This document shows positions 22,916 to 35,800 of a stretch of 64,000 nt of DNA, in pieces (within the stretch, counting starts at the first letter, position 1; the number at the start of each line of letters is the position of its first letter). The notes beneath the pieces were generated by a model. The model was not told the DNA's origin, did not search any database, and was given only the letters and a program-made list of their open reading frames with translations. Location: NCBI GenBank assembly GCA_963576735.1, contig OY755184.1:5332001-5396000 (forward strand), in the 5' to 3' direction. This DNA comes from Bedellia somnulentella. Its lineage: Eukaryota; Arthropoda; Insecta; Lepidoptera; Bedelliidae. Both the position numbers and the translations under genes were made by a program.

Positions 22916-23655
22916 TTGTGAAAACTTCAATACAGGCGTCTTGTTTCATTCGTGGACACTTAGTGAACAAAAACAAAACATTTTAAATGTATACCTATAC
23001 TTATCTTCTTATTGCTGCCCCGTTTTGCATAAGGTGACATCTTTACAGATGCACCGAAGGATGAGCGTCTTTTTCACGTGTGAATACTACTTCTTTTGTT
23101 ACTAAAATTCTGGTTCCTACGAACAGATCTCTTTGACTTCTAGAAATGGCGCTAGCTCTAACTGATGTAACTAGGTGAGCAATAAAGATTCGCATGTCAA
23201 AATTTGGAGCAAAGCTGAACAAAATCAAAGAGATAGCAGATTTGATTACAATAGTTTCCCATAGACTTACATGGGAAAATTTTAAAAGGTGGTCTTTCCT
23301 CAATGGGATTTTTATTCGGAAAATCTCTCCGTCACAACCTGGACCTCGATGCCTTTAACCATCATGCAAAATTTGGTTGAGGCCGGATATACCGTTTAGG
23401 AGGAGTTAGGTTACATGCGAAATACAAAAGTCGGGGGTAAATGCAGCTTCGCTTCAATAATAACAGTTTGTATAAGTTTTCAAAAGCTCAATAGGATTAT
23501 TTAATTAACCAAAATTTAAAGAACATGAAATGTTTGAGGAAATTACCATATGGTTAAGAGCAGGACTGCTATGCACGCGCAAAGAAGCGTGTATTAAAGA
23601 TGAGTTCAAAAAGTTTTGTACAAACATAAATTCCTTTAAGTGTTATTAATATTGA

Positions 23656-23661
23656 TTTATT
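23656..23661 (-). terminator. Poly(A) signal of the kinase gene
   Basis: AATAAA on the minus strand, 46 bases past the kinase stop codon at 23709-23707. Confidence 0.55.
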
Positions 23662-23706
23662 TCATTCATATCATGGATTTATATCATTTTAATGGCACTT
23701 CCACAA

Positions 23707-23811
23707 TTATGTCACAATCATTTGATCAAACGATGAGAAGATTTCGTCAGTTTCCATCAAGTCCGCAGAGCCACTGGGGAAGTGTTGTTCTATAATAGAT
23801 CGCGGCGATAT
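23707..23811 (-). CDS. Kinase gene, last exon
   Basis: Acceptor TTATTACAG, then [11 protein letters not shown] to the stop after DQMIVT. Phase 0 with the previous exon, completing the typical KKISP tail. Confidence 0.75.
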   Translation of the reverse strand: MSPRSIIEQHFPSGSADLMETDEIFSSFDQMIVT

Positions 23812-26800
23812 CTGTAATAAGAAATAATTCAATCAATAATTTTGTTAAACAACGTTGGCTTCTATTACAATCTACTTCTTCTTAATTTCTCACAGCCCAT
23901 ATATGTCCCCACCATGGGGCTCCACCCACCCTATATATATATACAGGGTGATTTGGACTAAGTCCACCAGGCTGGCCAATTGCGGGTAGGCAGGCTAACA
24001 ACTACTACGTTGATAGTAGCCGGGACTGGCGGCTTAACGTGCCCTCCGAAGCACGGATTCTTCTTCTTCTCAATATCACGATAAATATTGTTATGTGGTA
24101 AAAAGATTGGATAGGATTGGTGATTGGATAGTCTACTAAGTTGACGCGACGTAGAGGAATCAGATAGCCCCTTTTTTCAGCAACACTGTCACGTAACTAA
24201 CTATAAACTTAAGCATATAGGTTTCCTTAAAAACAAAAAACTGGATACATTTCCCGTCACTAGATTATGATGACTTATTAGAAAAAATGTATAATGAAAA
24301 TGTACAAATATGTATGTAGATAAAACTAAAGAATCATAAAGAACTAATTCAGACCTTTTTATATTTAACATCTTCGAAATTATAGCCCATATAAAAAGCA
24401 GTTTGCTGTAGTTGCCTGAGAGTTCGTAGCCGATGGCGCGGGTCCTTATCAAGAACACGGATGAGAAGACCTCTTGCTTCCTTGGAAAGAACATCAACGG
24501 AATCAGGAAGAGTACCAACTGAACGTATTGATGGGGAATCTACTGCACTCGTACTGGCCCTGAAACAAAATATACATATGGCTGGAGAGGTTTGTCAGGA
24601 TCGTACAAAGTGGCGACGATAGTATCTGCTTACCCGAAAGGGAACTAATGGCGTGAGTATTGTTATATATTTATGTATGTATGTATATGTCAACGTCTTT
24701 TTGTAAGAACCAACGGTTTGGCAAAAAAGCGGAAAATTATAAACTGACGAATAATTGTAAATTGTCAATTTGACCTACAATAAAACGGATGATATTTCGA
24801 ATATTTATAATTAATTGGCATTACTTCGTTATATTGTATGATAAAAAGTATGCTTTCCGCTGATTATTTGAAATATCCCCCCGCTTCCTTGTTGACTTGC
24901 CGGTCGCCATTACTAAACGAAGTGTTTTTATTTTTAAACTAGCAGCCCGTCCCGGCTTCGCTCGGGCATAAATTATCATTAACATTTTGTTTTCTATTTT
25001 ATTACATGTATTATTGTTTTAATTTATTTTTTTTAAGTTTTAAGCTATGTTATATTTTTTTTTGCTGTGTAGTGTCGGCTTAGAATAGCACTACCCCATT
25101 TCTTCCGGTGGGTGTACGTAAGAGGCGACTAACGGTTTTGGGGCTTTTGAGGGATTTTTGGGCGATGCGTTTGGTGACCCATCACCAACAACCTTTATTT
25201 CACCATCTTTTCCTCACACAACTTCCAAAAGTGGCTGAGGAATTTCTAATTCCTTAGCTCTGGCTACCCCTTCTAGGAATTTATAGCCGTGAGTATATGT
25301 ATGTATGTATGTTATATTTTTTTGTATTTATATTTAGATATATTTTTTTATTTTTCATAATGAGTAATTACATCAAAAGCCATTCAATTTATAGAGTTAG
25401 AGCTTCCCTGTAAACAATATTTGACGTTGTTGTATTTTGGGGCAGCAAAATAAATTGATGTTCAGGAGCTCCCACCCGCGACAGGCCAACGTACAGTTGA
25501 CCGTGAGTAAAACAATTCTTTCGCAGGTCATTCCCTACTAATTTGAAGGTTTGGCCTTGGGACTTATTAATTGTTAAAGCAAAAGATGTTTTAACCGAAA
25601 ATTGTAGCCGTTGAAATGGAATTGGCAGATCAGTTGGGATCATCGGTATATGAGCTAATTGACCGGCTGCTGGGCCAGTGATAATAGTCGCTACAATTAA
25701 ATTTTGCTTTAACTCTTTGATAAGCAGCCTCCCGTACCCTTCGTGACGCCTGCAACAACTTACTATGCATAGATAACTTTCGAATGGAATGTTCAAATCG
25801 AATAATTCAAAAAGTAATATAAGGGTATTGAAGTAGTCTGAAATAATATATACGTTTTTTTTATAAGGATTAGATAGGTCCATATAAAGAGCCTTTTCTA
25901 AAGCAGGATTGTAATTTAATTTTTAAATAATTTTATATTATGACGCTTGTTGTGAGATAACTATAATAGTTAGAGACATGTTGTCGGGGCATTTTTTTTA
26001 GATAATGATGTGTTCTATAAAATTGTAGTACATAATTTTATTCTATTGTCATAGTTTTCGCAGCGCACGCGATAAAAGAATTTTTTTTTGGTATTTCTTT
26101 AACACCTTGGGTTACATTTTTGAAGTTTACGTAAGGATCCCTAATTTTTTTGAAAATGAGATATAGTCTATGTCACTCGGGAATAGTGCAGCATCAAAAC
26201 AGTGAAAGAATTTTTCAAATCCGTCCAGTAGTTTTGGAGCCTATTCAATTCAAACAAACAAACAAAAAATCAAACCTTTCCTCTTTATAATATTATAGTA
26301 TAGATTGCAATATTTAATAGTTTGTTGGGCGTTCTTAGTAAAATAGTAAAAAGCTTGTGACATAGAGCCTGCGAGTGTAGAAACTAATACGAACTAATGT
26401 AAGTACTTGTAACTTTAATACAAAGCTACAAAACTACTACCATTTCCATAATGTATTTTTTAAGCTGTGTAGTTTCGGCTAAAAATGGCACTACCCCATG
26501 GCTCATAAGTAAAAGGGTTTAAGTGACTGCTGCGTGATGTGATTGAAGATCTGTCATCACGTTCACCTACCATCCTTTCCTATCTTTTACCCACTCAACT
26601 TCTAAAATCAGCTGATGTTAGCTTATAAATTATGCAAATTATCTGCATGATTCCATTTCACGTAACCTAGTATTTAAAGAGACTTATTTCGTACCTAATA
26701 AATCTCAGAATTTCGCACCCAGCGAATAAAATTATGTCTCTCTCTGTGCACACCTCTACACAACGCAAAAGTATGAGAATTACTTTGCGGGCTAATCAAA

Positions 26801-29800
26801 TGACAAATTTACAATATCACGGACAGTGTAATTGTACAACGAACTATGATTGGTATATTTAATACGGACATGTTCACAATTAAACGGTATCCAAATCGTT
26901 TATTTTTAGACCCTCTTTTACGGTTTGATTAATTATAAATATTCGAAAACCCATCCGTTTCATAGCAAGACGATTAGTAACAATAATTCGACAGTTTATA
27001 ATCCTTGTAGAAGTTAAAGATACTTTATAAATACTTTATAATTTATAAACATAACTTTAAATTTGGCATCAAGAGTTTCCTTCCATTTGCCCAGGTAGGC
27101 GGTTCACCCACATTAACGGGGGCAAAGTAATGTATACAGATACGCCATCAGATAACTATGAAACACAATGTAATATGAACATGACTTTCAATTACAGACG
27201 AGCAACAACGTTGAACAGTGAAGAATCTGCTTAGAATAGTATTAGTGTCTATAGCACTACGAGTAAACCACCTCTTCCCGTCAGGGTCATAAGGGGTGAC
27301 TTGGAGCTATGAAGCATATACGTAATTGTCTGGAAATTTTAATTATGAAGCTCTGGCTATCCCTTTACGTTTCTAAGCTTTGCTTTAGTCCTAAGACTAA
27401 ACCTAAATTACGTTTGCATGTGTCATTCATATACGACATTAACCTACATTTTTGGTACAGATTTTTCCGGTTTACCTTTATTAGGATGTAGCTGTACGGT
27501 GTGTGTGATTGTTTTGTTGAAGTATCTCATCTCATACTCAACCTACTCAACCTTTACACCGTTCTCCCCTAGAAGTGATAGATGTACTAATGTTTCTTAA
27601 CATCACGTGACTTGTTTTTCGCCAAAGTTTCAAACCTTTTACCTGTTTAGTACTTTCGCATTATAGTAGGCAAGCCTATTTTACGACACCAGCAATGGTA
27701 GCATAAGACGTGTGAGAGAAAACAAGTCATGTGGGACGTGAGATACTGACAGTATATAGTAACTCACTTGTCAAGTGATATACCGGCTCTCCTACGCCTA
27801 ATGCTAAGGGGCAGATAGATATATTAAATTCAAAACATCTGTGGCCCAGTGGATAGGTGACTAGGTTCTCGGTCCGGAGGTTTCGGGTTCGATCCCTGCT
27901 GATAGCAGTATTTATGTGATTAGCCTTGGATGTTATTTATTATTTATGTGTATTATATAATATTAAATATATCCCATAACACAAGTTCCACGTAGTTTTG
28001 AACTGTCTGTGTATAATATGGCCTTATATTTATATATCAAGCTTACATTTCCCTCAAAGAAATCCGTTCGGTTACATCCATGGCTGCATCAGTACCGCCA
28101 GAGTCTTCTTGCTGCTCATATCTGCCATTGCATTGGGCAGTAACAGGTAGCTGAAAATTAAATTTAACTGGATACAAAATGCACATTTTTTTATAATGGA
28201 TTGTTTCAGTGAATGAAATGAATTTGGAATCTTTCACCTCTCATGGATATAAGGAAAGAAATCTTAAGAGGGTATGAAAACTAAAAGATTTAAGAGAAAT
28301 TTACCAAACAGAAAGTGACAAATAACGTGTTACATAGTGATAGGTAACATTTTTTTATCATGTAGATTAACGCATAGTTATCTGTTTCACCATGACTATA
28401 ATTTATTGACCTCACAATTCAAAGATTGTCTGGAAGTGATCGCTTTTAGTGATAAGACCGCCAATTTTACTTTTGTTATTTAATTCTGTTTGTTATTGTT
28501 TCTCCTTTTTCTCATGTACAATAAAAAGTTTTATATTCTATTCTATTTCTGCAACGACCCTATATGTTTAATCTAAATAATTTTGATGACCTTTGAGTGC
28601 ATCTCGCAAACAACACATTCAAGGTCTGAGCAAAAAGTACAGAGTCACTTTTTGTTTGTGTGAAAAACAAGAGGTAAACGGTAGCAACTTATTCTGACCT
28701 AAACATCTTTCCCTCGTCATATCAAAATAATAAATCTCCAAAAAACATAACTTTAGGACATACGAGGGGCATACCAATAGAAGTTAGATACTCTTTTCTC
28801 ATTTAATTGACACTGGCAAGCTATACACCATCTTATAGGCTGTTTTTTTATTGACATATTTAAATATAGAACACGCACACACATACACTTCTTTTATTTA
28901 TTTTTTATTTGAATGAGCATCATTTTTCCGAGAATCTGGCGGGAATTCACATGCAACAATGGAGCTCAGTCGACGTGATTTTCGCGCTATGTATTATGAC
29001 TTTAAAAAAGGTTTAAAGCCTCAAGAATGTTTTGAACTATTGGCTTCTACTTTTGGTGAGTCTGCTTGTTCCCGAGCAACAGTATTCAATTGGTTTGCTG
29101 AATTTAAAAGAGGACGGGGATGTCTCGAAGATGAAGCGAAGACAGGACGGCCGCCAACCGCGGTCACGCAAGAAAACGTTCGTGCAGTCGAATAACTTAT
29201 TCGCAAAAATGACGAATTAGATATGTAGAGCTAGAGCGAAAACTAGGAATTGGATCAGCAGCAATGCAAACCATAATTCACGACCACCTTTCTCTCCGTA
29301 AACGTTGTTCGAGATGGGTGCCGCACAAACTTACCGAAGAGCAGAAAAACCGTCGGGTGGATTGGTGCCTATTCATGATAGATAAATTCAACGGAGGCGA
29401 GAAAAAAAACGTATTTGATATACTGACTGGTGACGAAACACGGCTATATAACTATGATCCCGAATTAAAGCGACAGTCGACTGTATGGTGCTTTGAAGAC
29501 GAGCTAACTCCAACGAAATGTCGCCGTGCACGAAGCACACAGAAACAAATGGTCGCCTCGTTTTTCTGCAATACGGGTCATATTGCTACTGTTGTGCTAG
29601 AGAATGAAAGAACGGTGAACTCTGAATAAAAACGGCTACTAAGAAACTTTATTAACCTTTTCTATCTAAGAAGAAGTCTTTAAAGTTCTAATTTCCCAAT
29701 ACTAACCAGTGTTCACTATGAAATGACACACAATGACAGCTAATTATAAAGCGTGAGCAATCATGCAACACCGCCTGCGCATCTGTGGAACCTTTTAGTT

Positions 29801-32800
29801 TAGATATATCCTTGACTCTAGGTCAGCGAACTTTCGAGAGATTGCAATAAATTTTTGGTTCAATAGTCAAACTCAAATTCGCGAAATTGACGTACATGCT
29901 GTATATCTCCCCGAGGGTTGCTGAGGTACTAATATTTCCGAAAACCACATGGCAACCTTACCCTTGCTGTTAACAATATTGATAAATTAACCACACTTAT
30001 AACCTTAGTCAACCTATATTGTAGTAAAGTTAAAGATTAGGCAACGGTCTCATAAGCCCCGTGCCCTCGTGAAATTCAGCTGAAGTTCGATTGCATTTAT
30101 ATAATTATTTTTTTCAAAATATACATACTCAGTGTCTACTTGGTTGTATATTTGTGAAAATGCAAAATTCCCGTTCCTTTTTATTTTGTATTTACTTTTA
30201 TTAAAGAAATTTCATCTTAAGGGTGGTTAAAATGGTAATAATTTAAAGCATTAAATACTGTACTTTCATACACCCGATACTGGCCGTAGGTAGTTACAGT
30301 AGTATAACAAACCCAGTGAGCCAGTGGCACAGAAATAACTGATAATAGAAAATATATTCTAAAGGATACATTTATTCTATTTTTACACGTCTTAATTAAC
30401 TAAGCAGAACAAGTAAAGAGAGTAACCCCATTAACTTGTACCTTTACATTAGTATGTTTGACCGTACCTACATTAAGCGTAATAACACTACGATTATATA
30501 TACGAGTCTTTAAATTCCAAAGAGGGTAGCCAGAGCTTCGGAATTCAAAAGTTTTCAGCCACTTCACAGAAAAAGTATGTAAAAACAAGTTGAAGTAGTT
30601 GAAAACTAAGGTTGCACAATGATATTTGTAAAATGCTAATGTGTCCTTTTTTATTTTTATTGGTTGAGTACCTACTTCCAAAATAATTAATCGATAAATC
30701 TATCAAATGCGGGATCCATACAATGTTTAACGCACGTTTATTAAAAAACGCACAGGAAAGTCAGACTTCTGTGTTTTACGACTTTGGTTATGCTAGCTTA
30801 AACAATTTACGCTGTGCATTTTATACCCATACTCAAAAAAGCTTCAAACTGTCGTGTTATATTCATACATTAATATACTCACAGCCATAAAACCCAAAAA
30901 CGGGATAGCCAGAGTTCAGAATTAGAACTTCCTCAACCACTTCTGGATGTTAACTAGGTAAAAGATTACAAAAAGGATCTTTAATGATGGGTCTCCAACA
31001 GCATTGCCAAAAAATCACTTAAAAAGCCCCAACATTATATTGCCCAAAATATTGTCTTTTACGACACCCATGTGAAAAATAAATAGGTGCAATTCTAAGC
31101 CGCCACTAAATCTTGATACTCGTATTTTCTGTTCAGTTTAATGTGCAGTCGTTTGCACAGTGTACTATAGTAGTAAGGTCAACCACCTTGACCTTCCTGC
31201 TGACCAGCAACCAACATTCTTCAAACAGGAGACACACGTTAACTGCTTCTAATTAAAGAGCCATTAAGAGCCCTGTCATGTCACATTATGCGACTCGTAT
31301 TATCAAACACATCAACTAAGTGACAAAGCTTTCGTGTCAATTTTTGATTTCCATATTTAAGCTGTGTAGTGTCGGTTTGGAATAGTAGTGATCCATTTTT
31401 CTCATTAATTTGATGAAAGTAGTAATGTAAGATTAAGGTATTTTGGCCTTTTAAAATCATATTGGGCGATGTAGCTAGACCCATCATCATCATTTATTTC
31501 ACAATATTTTCTTTACTGATATTTCAAAAGTGGCAGAGCAATTTCTGATTATGAAGTCTTGGGGACCCCAGACGGCCATAAATCCCAAAAAGGGGTAGCT
31601 AGAGCTTAAGAGCTAGAAACTCCTCAGCCACATTTGAAAGTTGATTGGGGACAAGATTGTGGAAATAAAGTATTCTAGTTCTCCAACCGCATCGCCTTTA
31701 ACTTAAAAACTCCATACCCTTACGCCCGATTTCTGAATTGAGTATTCAAGCTGAGAACGACTTAAGTATCGTTTTGTCTCATTCAGTTGTTAAGATTTCA
31801 ATGCGATAGAACGATACTTAAGTTGTTCTCAGCTGGAATACTCAATTCAGAAATCGGGCGATAGTCTCCTCTTACGACACCGATGGGAAGAAACGGGTAG
31901 TGACATTCTAAGCCAGCACTAAAGGCAAACAAACACTATATACAATAGTAAAAGAATAAAAACAGTGTTTCAAAATCACGAAGCCACAATTGGAATTAGG
32001 AAGGGGAATGGAAATTATGAAATAAAGAATAGCTGGTGATGATTTGGCATCGTCAATTATTCAATTGAAAAGGCCCTTATCGTTTAGTCCCATTAGTCAC
32101 CCAGTTACTACAAAATGTACTTCTATCTCTATGGTAACTTTATTTCTGCCAATTTGTCCCCTATCAAATTCCAAATGTGGCTGAGGAGTTTCTAGATCTA
32201 CAGCTCTGGCTCCCCCTTTTTGGGATTTATGGCCGTGAGTGTATGTATGTATGTATGTATCTCTATGGTTCTTGTAAAGTCATGCACAAGTTCGAATAAA
32301 AAATTATAACTGGGTTGAGACTTTGCCTACAGCCCCTTATCATGTAGGTTAACTGTGCAAGCTAAAAGTGATGCCTTTCTTTTGGTTTAAGGGCTTGTAC
32401 ACAAAACTGAGATGCGAATTGCTTGAATATTAAGGAAATTCGCTTTGCATCGTAGTTTTTTGTGCAAGCCCATACATGGTACAAACTGATCTATGCACCC
32501 TAATCAACAGGCCAAAATATACAAGTCTCTTAAAAAAAAAGGCTCGCGCACGAAGGGTTCCGCATAATTTATCTTAATAATAGTAAAAAATGATGTATGA
32601 GTCTCCTGGAAATATTTAAATTATTTTGCTGACCCGACAGACTTCGTACTGGATAAAATAAATGGCATTTTAACATTCATACATACATATACTCACGGCT
32701 ATGAATCTCTTGAAGGGGTAGCCAGAGCTAGGGAATCAGAAATTCCTCAGCCACTTTTGCAAGTTGCGTGGGGAAAAGATGGTGGAATAAAGGTTATTGG

Positions 32801-35800
32801 TGATGGGTCTCCAACCGCATCGCCCAAAAATCCTATTTCCAGCTCTGAAGCTCCGGTCACCCTTTTTTGGGATTTATGGCCGTGAGTACATGTATGTATG
32901 TATGTAACCTTAAAACTGAATATGTTGTGATCTTATAATATGTGCAATGCTAATCGGATCTAATAAATTGTAGAGCAGTGGCGAATCCTCATGAGGCGAA
33001 GGTCATTTCCTCATTGCTATTATTAGCGATTTTACCGCCTAAATATTGTTTCTTTGTTTTCCTGTCTATATGCGTTTACGAGACTATCGCCCGATTTCTG
33101 AATTGAGTATTCAAGCTGAGAACGACTTAAGTATCGTTTTGTCTCATTCGGTTGTTAAGATTTTAATGCGACAGAACGATACTTAAGTTGTTCTCAGCTC
33201 GAATACTCAATTCAGAAATCGGTCGTATCTATATCTATAAAGACCAATATCTATAAAGTGCGAAGAACTAGCATCACGGATTTATTGTTATTGTAATAAT
33301 TACTATTAATGTATAGGTCTTATGAAATTATTCGCCATTTTTTTGAGAATTATTTTACCAATAAATCGCATTATTCTGGAGCACATAAGATACTCACATT
33401 CACATATAAATGTAGGTACCACACTACCCATATACCACCTAATCAGAGATATGATGCTCATTAAGAAAATCTGCAAGGCAAGCACGAGCACTATTTTATC
33501 GACACGATAACGGTTAGAATGAGATGGCAGTATACGATACTAAGTAAGTGCGTAAGAGATGGCTGCTTTATCCCACGCGATAACTAGTTTAAACACCGCT
33601 CGTGCTTGCCCTTCTGGTGTTCAACAATGATTTGCGGTGTCATAAAATATTTCTCAAATTTAAAAAGCCAACAATTTACATACATACATATATTCACGGC
33701 TATAAATTCCTTACAGGGGTAGCAAGAGCTAGGGAATAAGAAATTCCTCAGCCACTTTTGGAAGTTGCGTGGGGAAAAGATAGTGAAATAAAGGTTGTTG
33801 GTGATGGGTTTCCAACCGCATCACCCAAAAATCCCTTAAAAGCCCCAATACTGTTGGTCGCCTCTTACGATCATCCACCGGAAGAAAAGGGGTAGTGCTA
33901 ATCTAAGCCGACACTACACAGCTATTTCGTATACATAACATATAACCAGGCTTGTTTGCTTGTGCAGTTAATATAGGTCGTGTTGTAATACAACTGAACA
34001 GTACACATGGTATGTGTGATAGTAAATTATTCAATATGAAATTATGATGTATACTATTAACAAATCCGAGAGATTTCATTATAAATTCACGACATTTATA
34101 AGATGACTAGTCATCTATGTGTTCGACTGGTTTTGATTTTACAACATTTACCATTGCATTAAATACCTTCATTTGCATAATGTTAGAGATATTTCAATAT
34201 TAATTAAATAGTTATTGACCTAATTTCTTCTTCCTGGCAGAGCATCGGTATATAAAATACCGCCTGAATGTAACTTTGCCTAGGGAAGACATTCATTTCG
34301 TATCTATAAAATGGATATGTATGGGTTTGAAGTCAACAATTCCCCAGCCACCTCAAAGGTCTTGAAGGGCAAAGGCGGTGAAATAATGAATAAAACTCTT
34401 TTCAAACACTTCCCACGACACACACCATAGATTTCTATTGGGGTATGCCAAGATTTTCGATCGCCACTTTGTTCTATCCCGGCTAACCTATCGAGCCTCA
34501 TTCTCATAAATCAATATTCAGATTTGGGATAAGGGTTCTTGAGATTTTACGAACTATTTACACATCTTCTATAAATATAAATACATTCAATGTATCCAGG
34601 TAATCTAACTTCAACCATTTTTACTTTATTGATGTTTTAATCTTCTTATCGTCTCTATTCTAACTGAAATGTTTTTCAGGTTGGAAATGTTAACTACATT
34701 TTATGATAAAATCTATACTGTTTTCGTGCGGCTAAACCACATTAAAAATGAATTTATCTATATACTATACACACATATATATTACACGCTTTAGAATTCA
34801 AAATTCCACAGGCCATATTGGAAGCTAAGTAAGGAAAAGATGGTAGATCTTTCGAATAATGACACATAACGTACACACACATATACTAACGGCTACTAGT
34901 CCCAAAAAGAAGTACCCAGATCATAGGAATTAAAAATTCTACAGCCACTTTTGGAAGTAAAGTAAGGAAAAGACAGATTTTTTTGTAATAAAAACACATA
35001 CCGCAACTTTAAGTTTTCCCGCGGCAAGCTAAACATTAGTATTGTTTGGTGTAGCCGTCATCTCCAGTAATAGCAGTAACGGTAGTGCAGTAAAGTCGAT
35101 ATCTTAACGGGTAAACCGGTATAATAGTCTAGGGAAATTATATGCAACAACATTTTCTTACCGCGGCCGAGTAAACAATAATTTCGGACCGCTTAAACAT
35201 AATTATTTAGAAAGATGCAGATTCATGGCGAATGTAGAGTAGGCGGGTGAGAAGATATAGAAAATAAACGTTATATTATAATAGGTACTATTGAGTGCAA
35301 ACTAGGGCATTATAGTACAACAAACATTGTATTAGCTATGTACACTATGTAGTGTCGGCTTAAAATAGCACTAACTCGTTCCATCCCGTGGTTGCGGGTG
35401 TGGGTTTTTAAGAGCTTGTTGGGCGATTTAAAGGTGGTAGACGTATCACTGAAAACTGGATAAGGAATTTCTAAGCCCTGGCTGATTTGTGGCCTCGGGT
35501 ATGTATGTGCACATAGTATTACGATGGATAGACTTTCGGTTGTGTGGTTTGAAGAAATACAAAAAAGAAAACCGACTTCAAAGTAGAAAAAACAACCGAA
35601 AATAAACAATCAAGTACTAAAAAGAAAGAAATAAGTTTTTTAATTAAATAAGTATGAGTACTGTGATTAACACCTTAGGAATTTATTTATTCCACACGCA
35701 TCAGTTCAACCTATCTAAATCTTAAAATTATCTTAAATTAATTTGTGAGTCGGTGCCAGCCTCGATGATAATTGATAATAAGTGTGTATTTCGCACTTCA

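Larger units (their letters stand above)
24949..26304 (-). mobile_element. Helitron with both ends and helicase remnant
   Basis: On the minus strand it starts A|TCTATACTATAATATTATAA and ends with a CCCGAGCGAAGCCGGG hairpin and CTAG|T. These are standard Helitron ends at an A-T target. The helicase C-terminus (25750-25389) lies in the matching direction. A TATG-tail repeat is nested at 25064-25313. The replication-initiator part is missing, so this is a deletion derivative. Confidence 0.85.
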
